A program made the position numbers and the translations under genes. Below, in pieces: positions 25,689 through 33,157 of a stretch of DNA of 64,000 bases. Source of the DNA: Tumebacillus lacus (GTDB lineage: Bacteria; Bacillota; Bacilli; Tumebacillales; Tumebacillaceae); assembly GCF_026410385.1 (NCBI RefSeq), contig NZ_JAPMLT010000007.1, forward strand, positions 124,001 through 188,000. Reading direction: 5' to 3'. The number at the start of each line of letters is the position of its first letter. The stretch's first letter is position 1. A model generated the notes under the pieces. The model was given only the letters and a program-made list of their open reading frames with translations. It was not told the DNA's origin and ran no database searches.

Positions 25689-25901
25689 GTGACGCAACGC
25701 ATGAAAGTGCATGTCTTAGAGGCTGTGCAGGCCAGCGAAGAGCGCTTGACTCATAGAATCAACGAACTGGACGAGCGCTTGACTCTCGCGGTGGATGAGT
25801 TGCAAGAATCGATCCGGCGGTCCCTGAACGAGACGGAGGAGATGGCGCAGCAGATCGCGGCCACGTTTGAACGGTTGGGGAGAATCGAGGAGGTTTGTTA
25901 A
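25689..25901 (+). pseudogene. Truncated third copy of the coiled-coil gene
   Basis: The 70-residue frame matches the C-terminal part of the genes at 23503 and 24000 (QRMKVHVLEAVQASEERLTHRI to the end) but lacks their 'TNEQLLLQIGRMMG' start. It begins with GTG and no ribosome-binding site, 13 bases after the toxin-like gene. It is probably the remnant of a copy whose 5' half was replaced by that gene. Confidence 0.65.
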
Positions 25902-25912
25902 CCACGTCTTAG

Positions 25913-25942
25913 AGTGGACTTCTACGGAAGTCTGCTTTTTTT
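25913..25942 (+). terminator. Terminator after the coiled-coil remnant
   Basis: AG-tg-GACTTC pairs with GAAGTC-tg-CT, followed by T7. Confidence 0.65.
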
Positions 25943-26047
25943 GTTTGAAAATAATCAACTATTCTATATTTATTGACTTGAATGGACTATCCATGATAAT
26001 CTGTAGATAAATGAAATTATCACATTATTTCACGGAGGTTTACATCC

Positions 26048-26626
26048 ATGTTCAAAAAATTGTTTGCTACCCTTGCTCTGTCTGCTGCTGTCATGACCGC
26101 TGCTGTGGTCACTCCCGATCTGGTAGCTCCGCAAAAAGCGGAAGCGTCCTTCAACACCTGGCTGTATAAGCAATACTCCTCTCCGTGGGGCGATGACCTC
26201 ATGGGCGGCGGTGACACGATGAGCGAATCCGGCTGTCTCGTCACTTCCGCAGCGATGGCGCTGCATCACAAAAACATCGCCATCTACGGCCTGGCTGCTG
26301 ACCCGGGCAGCCTGAACTCCTGGTTGAAGTCCAACGGCGGCTACTCCGGGAACCTAATGGTGTGGAGCGCGCTTCCGAAGCTTTCCTCCCGCATCACCTT
26401 CCAAGGCCGTTACACCGGCGGCACGTCCCTCTCCGCTTCCACGCTGCGTTCTTATCTCGACGCAGGCAACAAAGCGATCATGGCAAACGTTCGCTCCGGC
26501 GGCCACTGGGTCCTCTTGACCGGCCACAACGGCGGCACGACCTTCTACGTCAACGACCCGGGCTACAGCACCACTTCCTACAGCTACTCCTCCATCGTCG
26601 GGTACGGCGTATACACCATCAACTAA
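26048..26626 (+). CDS. Secreted C39-like cysteine peptidase-fold protein
   Basis: This 192-aa protein has a Sec signal peptide (about residues 1-33, ending AEA). The mature domain has the papain-like layout of C39-type proteins: C63 in 'SESGCLVTSAAMAL', H153 in 'GGHWVLLTGHNG' and a following Asp in 'YVNDPG'. It probably cleaves or binds peptides outside the cell. It is not fused to an ABC transporter, unlike bacteriocin-processing C39 domains. Ribosome-binding site ACGGAGG; a repeated hairpin lies downstream. Confidence 0.82.
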   Translation: MFKKLFATLALSAAVMTAAVVTPDLVAPQKAEASFNTWLYKQYSSPWGDDLMGGGDTMSESGCLVTSAAMALHHKNIAIYGLAADPGSLNSWLKSNGGYSGNLMVWSALPKLSSRITFQGRYTGGTSLSASTLRSYLDAGNKAIMANVRSGGHWVLLTGHNGGTTFYVNDPGYSTTSYSYSSIVGYGVYTIN

Positions 26627-26664
26627 TTGTGAGCGGTGTGCCACACTTGCAGATCGAAAACAGT

Positions 26665-26698
26665 ATGTGCTGACAGGCAAATGCCTGTCAGCTTTTTA
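26665..26698. repeat. Repeated hairpin, copy 3 (terminator of the C39-like gene)
   Basis: GTGCTGACAGG-caaatg-CCTGTCAGC-T5, one base different from the copies at 23385 and 23882; it serves as terminator here. Confidence 0.75.
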
Positions 26699-26781
26699 CG
26701 TATCCGGCTTTTTCGATAAAAGGTACACGTGTTATACTGTTTCTATAACGATTCGTGAGTCGAAATAATGGAGAAATGAGT

Positions 26782-27684
26782 GTGTCATCACTGATGAATC
26801 TGGGACATCTGTACGCGTTGCTGGCCTATGTGATGTGGGGGATCTTGCCGTTGTACTGGAAGGTGTATGAGGATGTGGGAGCGGGAGAAATCTTGGCCCA
26901 TCGCATCATTTGGTCGGTGGTGTTTGTCATGGTCCTGATCGCGGTCACGCGACGGTGGGGCCTGTTGAAACAAGGGCTGCCGGATGCAAAGAGCAGGTGG
27001 GCTGTGATGATGTGCTCGATTTTGATCAGTCTGAACTGGTTGATCTACATCTGGGCGGTCAACAACGGTCAGATCCTGCAAGCGAGTCTCGGGTATTATA
27101 TCAATCCATTGGTAAATGTGTTTGTGGGCGTCTTTTTGCTCGGGGAGCGCCTGTCGAAGTGGCAAGGGGCGGCGATTGTGCTGGCCGGGATCGGGGTGCT
27201 GATCATGACGGTATCCTATGGGGAGTTTCCTTGGGTGGCGATCACGCTGGCGCTGTCGTTCTCGATCTATGGATACACCAAGAAAAAAGTGCAGGTGGAC
27301 CCGATGGTCGGTCTGTCGCTGGAGACGGTGATCGTGTTGCCGTTTGCGTTGTTCTATCTGTTCTTCTTTGCCCAGGGCGGGCAGGCTTTGTCTGTCTTGT
27401 CAGGGTGGGAGCTGGCAGGTCTCACGCTGTCGGGAGTTGCGACGGCGTTGCCGTTGTTGTTCTTTGCAGAAGGTGTGAAGCGGCTGCCTTTCACGGTGAT
27501 CGGCTTCATTCAGTACTTGTCGCCGACGATTTCTCTTTTGATCGGGGTCTTGGCGTTTGGAGAGGACTTTACGGTCGTGGAGATGACCAGCTTCGGTTTG
27601 ATCTGGAGTGCTTTGGTGCTCTATTCTCTGCAGATGGTGAAAAAGCAAAAAACAGTCGAGATCCAGCCAAACGTATCGTCGTAG
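26782..27684 (+). CDS. rarD: EamA-family transporter, RarD type
   Basis: A drug/metabolite-superfamily exporter with ten predicted TM segments. Starting from the GTG at 26782, eight bases after GGAG, it is 300 aa, the usual RarD length; upstream in-frame GTG and ATG codons have poorer spacing. 'YVMWGILPLYWKVYEDVGAGEILAHRIIWS' and 'NWLIYIWAVNNGQILQASLGYYINPL' are diagnostic for RarD. The E. coli name comes from chloramphenicol sensitivity; the natural substrate is unknown. Confidence 0.88.
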   Translation: MSSLMNLGHLYALLAYVMWGILPLYWKVYEDVGAGEILAHRIIWSVVFVMVLIAVTRRWGLLKQGLPDAKSRWAVMMCSILISLNWLIYIWAVNNGQILQASLGYYINPLVNVFVGVFLLGERLSKWQGAAIVLAGIGVLIMTVSYGEFPWVAITLALSFSIYGYTKKKVQVDPMVGLSLETVIVLPFALFYLFFFAQGGQALSVLSGWELAGLTLSGVATALPLLFFAEGVKRLPFTVIGFIQYLSPTISLLIGVLAFGEDFTVVEMTSFGLIWSALVLYSLQMVKKQKTVEIQPNVSS

Positions 27685-27714
27685 CTGATGGTTCTACTAC
27701 CGTCAGCTTTTTTA
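27684..27714 (+). terminator. Terminator of rarD
   Basis: GCTGA-t-GGT pairs with ACC-g-TCAGC, then T6. The stem starts at the last base of the stop codon. Confidence 0.8.
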
Positions 27715-27804
27715 TTTTTTCTGTTGTTAAACATCCATTGCAGATGTTAGGCTGAGAGCAACGACAAACTGACCACAAGAACGATTGGTGAAGGGAGCCC
27801 GCTC

Positions 27805-28515
27805 ATGGACAACCAACAATTGCAAACCGCTTTTGCTCATCTCTCCACGCCGCTGGTCGCCGACGCGTGTTTGCGCTTGCAGATCCCGTATCGGATGGCA
27901 CCCGCCGGTCTTCGTCCGCTGCAGCCTGGGACGCGCACAGCAGGCCGTGTGTTGCCGGCGAGACATTACGGCAGCGTCGACATCTTTTTGGAAGCGATGC
28001 ACACCGCAACGGCCGGGGATGTGCTGGTCATCGACAATCAAGGCCGAGTCGACGAAGCTTGCATCGGCGACCTGACCGTCTTGGAAGCCAAAGCCAGTGA
28101 GCTGGCGGGGATTGTGGTATGGGGCTTGCATCGCGATACGTCAGAACTGCTGGAGATCGATTTCCCGGTCTATAGTTATGGAGCCGTGCCGTCCGGTCCG
28201 CAAAGGCTGGACCCGCGTCAGTCCGACGCGTTGCATACCGCTTCTTTCGGGGGCTTTACGGTCGGTCGAGAGGACGTTGTGTTCGCGGACAGTGACGGTG
28301 CCCTGTTCGTACCCGGAGACGCCGACCTCCAGCAGTTGATGGCCGTCGCCAGCACCATCGCACAAACGGAACGCCGCCAAGCGGAGATGATCCGCTCCGG
28401 ACAGACGCTCCGTGATCAATTGCGTTTTTCTGACTATCTGGACAAACGGTCTGCAAACGCCGAGTATTCCTTCCGGGAGCATCTGCGAAGCATCGGCGGC
28501 TCGATTGAAGAGTAA
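27805..28515 (+). CDS. RraA-family protein (HMG/CHA aldolase-like)
   Basis: This 236-aa member of the RraA/demethylmenaquinone-methyltransferase-like fold has the metal and substrate motif 'AGDVLVIDNQGRVDEACIGDLTVLEAKASELAGIVVWGLHRDT', with the Asp-x-x-x-Gly, G-D-L and R-D pairs of the class II pyruvate aldolase group. Members are 4-hydroxy-4-methyl-2-oxoglutarate aldolases, oxaloacetate decarboxylases or RNase E inhibitors (the last in proteobacteria). An aldolase or decarboxylase role is more likely here. Stand-alone gene, ribosome-binding site AAGGGAG. Confidence 0.82.
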   Translation: MDNQQLQTAFAHLSTPLVADACLRLQIPYRMAPAGLRPLQPGTRTAGRVLPARHYGSVDIFLEAMHTATAGDVLVIDNQGRVDEACIGDLTVLEAKASELAGIVVWGLHRDTSELLEIDFPVYSYGAVPSGPQRLDPRQSDALHTASFGGFTVGREDVVFADSDGALFVPGDADLQQLMAVASTIAQTERRQAEMIRSGQTLRDQLRFSDYLDKRSANAEYSFREHLRSIGGSIEE

Positions 28516-28530
28516 GAAACGATCTGCCCG

Positions 28531-28572
28531 CTGTCACGAATCCCGACCCCGGTGGTGCGTGACAGTTTTTTT
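28531..28572 (+). terminator. Terminator of the RraA-family gene
   Basis: CTGTCACG (28531-28538) pairs with CGTGACAG (28558-28565), followed by T7. Confidence 0.75.
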
Positions 28573-28707
28573 ATGAGAAATGTGGGGGTACGATGTACCC
28601 ATGTCGCTTTTTATCTTTCGGAAAAATCAGTTCTTACGTCATGTCATATGCTCATTCAACATATCTATGGACTATGCAACGGAAGTCCTGGAAGGAGAGT
28701 GAGCACG

Positions 28708-29201
28708 ATGGCAGACTATCAACGGGTGATGACACCGAGTCAAGCGATCAACGCATTGGACTTGGAGCCGATGAAAGCCAAGTTGATCGAGGAAGGTGAG
28801 GGACACGGCTGGACGCTGGAAAAGGCGGATGCGGTCGGGGAGGTGTATCGTTGCTTTTTTTACCTGAACCTCAAATTCCCGGAACGTTACTTGGTACCGA
28901 CCAAGGACATCGATCTGTTCTGGCACCAACACATCTTGGACACGCAAAAATACGCGGAAGACTGCCAGCGTGTGTTCGGAAAGATCCTGCATCACTTCCC
29001 GTACGTGGGCATGCGGGGCGAAGAGGATGCGGCGGTCTGGAAAGACTGTTTCCAAAAGACGCTCCAACTGTTCCGTACGAGTTTCCCGAAGCGGCAGGGC
29101 ACCTGGATCATCAGGACAAGGCAGCCCTGTGCGTCGATGAAACATGGCCCTACGTGCAGGATCGAATTCAGTCCGGTGTTCGACCGGTGCCAAAAAGATA
29201 G
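28708..29201 (+). pseudogene. Frameshifted GRDP-like (glycine-rich-domain) protein gene
   Basis: The ATG at 28708 follows AAGGAGAG. The first 120 or so residues read well: 'KYRCFF'-type helix, then 'PTKDIDLFWHQHILDTQKYAEDCQRVFG', the His-rich signature of GRDP-like proteins. After 'QLFR' the frame turns into Arg/Cys-rich nonsense. The neighbouring frame continues with 'YEFPEAAGHLDHQDKAALCVDE' and 'TWPYVQDRIQSGVRPVPKR' to a stop at 29201. One base is missing near 29074-29076 (CCGTACG). This is either a true inactivating deletion or a sequencing error. Confidence 0.75.
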
Positions 29202-29210
29202 GCGTGTCGA

Positions 29211-29245
29211 GCTGACGTCCGGGTCGGGCAGACGTCAGCTTTTTT
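29211..29245 (+). terminator. Terminator after the GRDP-like gene
   Basis: GCTGACGTC (29211-29219) pairs with GACGTCAGC (29231-29239), then T6. Confidence 0.85.
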
Positions 29246-29299
29246 AGATAAAGTGCGAAGTGTCAGGTTCCTCCAATTTTTTCTTTTTCGCTCAACCGC

Positions 29300-29475
29300 T
29301 TGCAATTGATTCTAAATGTGGTATGCTTATAACAGTTCCAAAGATGAGACCTGAATTCACTTGTTGTAAAGGGTTATCATGAGGAGATGGAACCTTTTCC
29401 AATGTGTGAATTTTATTTATTACGGTGAATAAGAAGCGCATGTTAACAATTCCCATTATCTGGAGGTTTTTTCTA
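29300..29475 (+). promoter_or_regulatory. Promoter and long 5' UTR of the cold-shock gene
   Basis: TTGCAA (29300-29305), a 16-bp spacer and TATGCT (29322-29327) are followed by an untranslated leader of about 140 bases. Within it AATTCAC can pair with the later GTGAATT, and GGTT..AACC can pair around the ATGAGGAGATGG stretch. Long structured leaders of csp genes act as RNA thermometers in well-studied species; that role here is inferred. Confidence 0.5.
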
Positions 29476-29676
29476 ATGCAAAACGGTACCGTTAAATGGT
29501 TCAACGCTGACAAAGGTTTCGGTTTCATCGAGGTTGAAGGCGGCAGCGACGTATTCGTACACTTCTCCGCTATCACCGGCGAAGGCTTCAAGACCCTCGA
29601 CGAAGGCCAACGCGTACAATTCAACGTTGTTGAAGGCAACCGCGGCCCGCAAGCTGAAAACGTTGTAAAGCTGTAA
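29476..29676 (+). CDS. csp: Cold-shock protein
   Basis: The 66-aa single CSD protein binds single-stranded RNA and DNA and melts RNA structure in the cold. RNP1 'KGFGFIEV' and RNP2 'VFVHFSAI' are intact. It starts at the ATG at 29476 after TGGAGG. It is followed by a terminator and then by the ydjO-type gene, a pairing common in Bacillales. Confidence 0.96.
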   Translation: MQNGTVKWFNADKGFGFIEVEGGSDVFVHFSAITGEGFKTLDEGQRVQFNVVEGNRGPQAENVVKL

Positions 29677-29690
29677 TGTCAGACAGAATG

Positions 29691-29720
29691 ACTGCCCTTA
29701 ACCTGGTTAGGGGCAGTTTT
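29691..29720 (+). terminator. Terminator of csp
   Basis: ACTGCCC-t-TAAC pairs with GTTA-g-GGGCAGT, then T5. Confidence 0.85.
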
Positions 29721-29754
29721 TCTTTTGTCCGAACATTTTGAGGAGGGATCATCC

Positions 29755-29994
29755 ATGTACAATCGAGCAAAACCGGTCGAACTCCCAGAGGGGGTCACGG
29801 CGATCTGGTCCTGCACCCAAGAAGGTTGCAAAGGCTGGATGCGGGATAATTTTGCGTTTGAAGTGACGCCTACGTGCCGTCTGTGTTCGCATCCGATGGA
29901 GAGCACCACCAAGATGCTGCCGCTGCTCCAAAACTCCAACGTCGATCTGAAAGCAAGCAAGAAAGGCACCCAGATCGGGCGTTCGTCGATCTAA
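29755..29994 (+). CDS. ydjO: YdjO-type cold-inducible zinc-ribbon protein
   Basis: This 79-aa protein has start ATG at 29755 after GAGGAGGGATC. 'WSCTQEGCKGWMRDNF' and 'TPTCRLCSHPM' give two CxxxxC/CxxC pairs, a zinc-ribbon arrangement matching the cold-inducible YdjO family. The role is unknown; linkage with csp supports a cold-related job. Confidence 0.88.
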   Translation: MYNRAKPVELPEGVTAIWSCTQEGCKGWMRDNFAFEVTPTCRLCSHPMESTTKMLPLLQNSNVDLKASKKGTQIGRSSI

Positions 29995-30017
29995 CAGACC
30001 TTCGCGTCTGTTTTCCT

Positions 30018-30106
30018 GGAGAGGTACCGAAGCGGTCATAACGGGGCGGTCTTGAAAACCGTTAGGGGGCAACCCCACGCAGGTTCGAATCCTGTCCTCT
30101 CCGCCA
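30018..30106 (+). tRNA. tRNA-Ser (TGA), copy 3
   Basis: Same as the gene at 22528 except for one T-to-C change in the D-arm region (AGCGGTC); all stems intact, CCA encoded. The biosynthetic cluster begins about 240 bases downstream. Confidence 0.96.
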
Positions 30107-30127
30107 ACTTCATCAGCTATCAAGAGT

Positions 30128-30159
30128 GTACGTCATGGGTGTTTTTCCATGGCGTTTTT
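30128..30159 (+). terminator. Terminator after tRNA-Ser copy 3
   Basis: ACG-t-CATGG pairs with CCATG-g-CGT, followed by T5. Confidence 0.65.
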
Positions 30160-30212
30160 TGTATTCGTGATCCTGACGAAGCGTTAAGGATAAAATAATA
30201 ATAATTTAAAAC

Positions 30213-30241
30213 TTGGAAGGCTTACTAGTTTGTAGTACAAT
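30213..30241 (+). promoter_or_regulatory. Promoter of the GAF-LuxR regulator
   Basis: TTGGAA (30213-30218), a 17-bp spacer and TACAAT (30236-30241) lie in a strongly AT-rich region, leaving a 5' UTR of about 100 bases. Confidence 0.6.
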
Positions 30242-30345
30242 TGTTTAGGGAATTGTTTTCTTTTACAAATAGTGATTCCGTTTTATGAGTTAAAGATGAG
30301 GAGCAAAACGAAATCATCTTGTATGGATCAAGGGGGAGTAAACGT

Positions 30346-31161
30346 ATGAGTGTCTTTGAAGCGACGGAACAAATTCACCGGAATTGGAGCGGTTTGTCCA
30401 ATTTGGACCGTTATACGGTAGAGGCCTGGGAGAAACGATTCAAGTATCCAAGCGCTGATCACATACCGACCAGACTTTCCGCGCCAGCTCTCGAGTCCCT
30501 TTTATATCGGAATAGGGAATTTATTGAAATTGCAGGACATGACTTGGCGTTGGTAGACACCGAGATTGGGATTCCCCATTTTTTTCTGGTGACCGATCCG
30601 AACGGGATCTTGATTCAATTGATCGGGCAAGCGGAAATGATCGAAAAGCTCCGCGGATACAATGTGGATGTAGGAACTCCTTTTGCATTTGAACAGGCGG
30701 GAATCAACGGAGTCTCTCTGGCGATGCGACTGCAATCCACAGTGGTCGTTCAAGGCGAGCAGCACACGATGCAACTGTGTAAAGACTGGACTTGCATCTG
30801 TTCGCCCGTTCGCATCTTTGATGAGGTCTGCGGGTATATAGATTTATCATTCGGGTCTGACGTGGATGTGACGTTTGCAGTGCCCCTGCTCAAAAAGACG
30901 ATTGAGGAAATTGAGCGGAAGTTGAAAAAAACCAGACAGTCCATTGGCGGCGGAGCAACAGCATATTTGTTATTTGAACCTTATAACCTGTCCAACCGGG
31001 AGAAAGAAGTGGCCTATGGTTGGCTGCAAAACAAGAGTGCTTTGCAAATGGCCCATACGATGGGGATCACGGAAGGCACGGTGCGAAACGTGCTGAAGAA
31101 AGTATACGCCAAAACGGGCGTCAGTGATAAAGGGCAGTTCTTCAGGAAGTTTCTTGTATAA
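30346..31161 (+). CDS. GAF-domain LuxR-type transcriptional regulator
   Basis: This 271-aa protein starts at 30346 behind AAGGGGGAG. Residues about 1-190 look like the GAF sensor of AcoR-type activators: 'FEQAGINGVSLAMRLQSTVVVQGEQH' and 'CKDWTCICSPVRIFDEVCGYIDLSFG' match the small-molecule-binding half of those proteins. The C-terminal 65 residues, 'NLSNREKEVAYGWLQNKSA' through 'GTVRNVLKKVYAKTGVSDK', are a LuxR/GerE helix-turn-helix. There is no receiver domain or AHL-binding domain, so it probably senses a metabolite. It lies directly upstream of the nine-gene cluster in the same direction and is the likely pathway regulator. Confidence 0.82.
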   Translation: MSVFEATEQIHRNWSGLSNLDRYTVEAWEKRFKYPSADHIPTRLSAPALESLLYRNREFIEIAGHDLALVDTEIGIPHFFLVTDPNGILIQLIGQAEMIEKLRGYNVDVGTPFAFEQAGINGVSLAMRLQSTVVVQGEQHTMQLCKDWTCICSPVRIFDEVCGYIDLSFGSDVDVTFAVPLLKKTIEEIERKLKKTRQSIGGGATAYLLFEPYNLSNREKEVAYGWLQNKSALQMAHTMGITEGTVRNVLKKVYAKTGVSDKGQFFRKFLV

Positions 31162-31189
31162 ATATGTCCAACATGTGAGAATTGATAGA

Positions 31190-31228
31190 GAACTTCACCC
31201 GTGACAACATGGGTGAAGTTCTTTTTTT
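31190..31228 (+). terminator. Terminator of the regulator gene
   Basis: GAACTTCACCC (31190-31200) pairs with GGGTGAAGTTC (31211-31221), followed by T7, so the cluster needs its own promoter. Confidence 0.9.
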
Positions 31229-31252
31229 ATAATCTAAAATGAAATAATATAT

Positions 31253-31318
31253 ATCCCATTTAGGATAATTATGTGTCCTATATGGTATATGTTTTTAATT
31301 TAGAAGCGGTGATATGAT
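31253..31318 (+). promoter_or_regulatory. Dyad operator and promoter region of the cluster
   Basis: ATCCCATTTAGGAT (31253-31266) and GTCCTATATGGTAT (31275-31288) are inverted copies (11 of 14 positions match) with centres 22 bp apart, two helical turns. The left arm is itself ATCC..GGAT symmetric. They abut a promoter with a poor -35 (31290-31295) and -10 TATGAT (31313-31318), the layout of an activator-dependent promoter. The upstream LuxR-type protein is the obvious candidate binder. Confidence 0.55.
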
Positions 31319-31388
31319 TTTAATAAGAGTAGCTACACTTTAAAACAAGTAGCTGCCATTTTAGTAAATTTATACAGGTGGTGTTGAA

Positions 31389-32567
31389 ATGGGCAAGCGT
31401 ATGATTCGTATGTTTGATACTACGCTCAGAGATGGTGAACAAGCGCCTGGCAATGCGATGACACCGGAACAAAAACTGGAAATCGCATTGATGCTTGAAG
31501 AAGCTGGAGTCAATACGATTGAAACAGGATTCCCTGCTTCTTCGCGCGCTGATTTTTTGGCAACTCAGATGATCAGCGAACATTTGACGACGGCATCCTT
31601 CTCCACGTTTTCGCGTGCTCAAGTAAAAGATGTGAAGACCGCGATCGAAGCCGGCGGGGTGAGTGACCGGCACATTGTGATGCTGGCGGCGACCGGCAGT
31701 GACCTGCACTTGAAAAACAAGCGCAATATCACTCGCGAGCAAGGGATCGCTGAAGTTACGGAAGCTGTTGCCTATGCCAAGGAACAAGGCATTGCAAATA
31801 TCACGGTGGGCATCGAGGATGCAAGTCGCGGTGCGTATGACTATATCGGAGCGATCACGAAAGCCTCGATTGAGGCGGGTGCAAACCAGATCATTTTGGC
31901 GGATACCACAGGTTTTGCCACGCCCGCATCCTTTGGGGATCTGGTTCGTTTCGTGCGCGAGGTCGCAGGACCTGCCATCAAGATCTCGGTGCATTGCCAC
32001 AACGATCTGGGTCTTGGTGTTGCCAATGCAATCGCAGGTGTCCAAGCAGGTGCAGACGAGATCCAAGCCACCCTTGGCGGCATCGGTGAGCGGGCAGGAA
32101 ATACTTCGCTGGAACAAGTGGCGGCGTTGCTGTACTACAAGAGCGACGAATACGGGCTCGAGACTTCCGTTCAACTGGACAAGTTGTATGAAGGCTATCT
32201 GCTGCTGAGCGAAGTGATTCAATTGGAAGAATCCCGTACGCAGCCTTTGTTTGGGAAATATGTCTTCAGCACGGCTGCAGGCATGCACCAACAGGGGATG
32301 TTGAATGATCCTGATACGTATGAATACGTGAAGCCGCGGGACTTGGGCCGCGATAGATCGCTGCTGGTCACCCGTCATTCCGGCAGAACGATCATTCGTC
32401 ATCTGCTGCACGACCTGGGTGTCTCGCACAGCGATGAAGATGTGAATCATCTGTATGACAAATTTATTTTCAAGCAGCATTCCAGCTTGTGTGACGATCT
32501 TGTCACCTTTAGAGAGAAGATCATGCAAGAACTTCAACATCAAACGGCGGAGGTGGGTGTCTCATGA
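31389..32567 (+). CDS. 2-isopropylmalate/homocitrate synthase-like condensing enzyme
   Basis: This 392-aa DRE-TIM metallolyase joins acetyl-CoA (or another acyl-CoA) to a 2-oxoacid. 'MFDTTLRDGEQAPGNAM' holds the catalytic Arg and metal Asp (D10), 'SVHCHNDLGLG' the metal-binding H202 and H204, and 'GERAGNTSLEQVA' the distal loop. Family features 'AGMHQQGMLNDPDTYEYV' and 'TRHSGRTIIRHLL' follow. It lacks the LeuA regulatory domain (LeuA is about 510 aa), so leucine feedback is not expected. Its size is that of NifV, HphA and phosphonomethylmalate synthases. The acceptor 2-oxoacid is unknown. First gene of a nine-gene operon; the stop overlaps the next start (ATGA). Confidence 0.85.
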   Translation: MGKRMIRMFDTTLRDGEQAPGNAMTPEQKLEIALMLEEAGVNTIETGFPASSRADFLATQMISEHLTTASFSTFSRAQVKDVKTAIEAGGVSDRHIVMLAATGSDLHLKNKRNITREQGIAEVTEAVAYAKEQGIANITVGIEDASRGAYDYIGAITKASIEAGANQIILADTTGFATPASFGDLVRFVREVAGPAIKISVHCHNDLGLGVANAIAGVQAGADEIQATLGGIGERAGNTSLEQVAALLYYKSDEYGLETSVQLDKLYEGYLLLSEVIQLEESRTQPLFGKYVFSTAAGMHQQGMLNDPDTYEYVKPRDLGRDRSLLVTRHSGRTIIRHLLHDLGVSHSDEDVNHLYDKFIFKQHSSLCDDLVTFREKIMQELQHQTAEVGVS

Positions 32568-33157
32568 AGAAGGCATTGCTGGTCCTTGATTTTATCAACG
32601 ATATCGTTCATGAAGAAGGAAGCATCGGCAAAGACGGCTATTATCACCACGAGCAGGAACAACAAGCGGTGGCGAATACCGCGAAGGCGATCGAGGCCGC
32701 TCGGAGAATGGGCATGCCGGTCCTGTATGTCGTCGTCGGTTTCTCCCCGGGGTATCCGGAGTGGAACGACCGTTCCAAACTGTTCCGCCCGCTGAAAGAG
32801 AAGGGGCAACTGGTGCTGGGCACGTGGGCGACGCAGGTGCATGATGCCCTGCAGCCGATGCCGGGTGAATACGTCGTGACAAAGAACCGGATCGATCCGT
32901 TCTATAACACCAATTTGGAAATCATGCTCCGCAACATGGAGATCGATACGCTGTACTTGACCGGGGTCTCGACCGAGTTTGTCATCTTGAGCACCACGCT
33001 CAGCGGGCATGACCGCGGGTATGTGGTTCGACCGCTGGAAGATTGCATTTCGTCCAGCGACGCGCACAGCCATGCATGTGCGATGAACGTCATCGAAAAA
33101 CTGGCGGACGTGTACACCCTTGAACAATTCATGGCCGAGGAGGGCGTCAAACTGTGA
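32564..33157 (+). CDS. Isochorismatase-fold hydrolase lacking the usual nucleophilic Cys
   Basis: The 197-aa protein keeps the Asp (D9 in 'ALLVLDFINDIVHEEG') and Lys (K107 in 'YVVTKNRIDPFYNT') of the superfamily. In the third motif, 'LTGVSTEFVILSTTLSG', Val140 stands where amidases have Cys (GVxTxxC). Cys-free members such as PhzD act on enol ethers by acid catalysis instead of through a thioester. This one may therefore hydrolyse a vinyl ether or other labile bond rather than an amide. It is joined by 4-base overlaps to both neighbours, so it should be translationally coupled. Confidence 0.8.
   Translation: MKKALLVLDFINDIVHEEGSIGKDGYYHHEQEQQAVANTAKAIEAARRMGMPVLYVVVGFSPGYPEWNDRSKLFRPLKEKGQLVLGTWATQVHDALQPMPGEYVVTKNRIDPFYNTNLEIMLRNMEIDTLYLTGVSTEFVILSTTLSGHDRGYVVRPLEDCISSSDAHSHACAMNVIEKLADVYTLEQFMAEEGVKL

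Noticed and set aside
23385-26698. CRISPR array from the repeated hairpins
   Set aside because: Only three to four copies, spaced by hundreds to thousands of bases with genes between; no cas genes.
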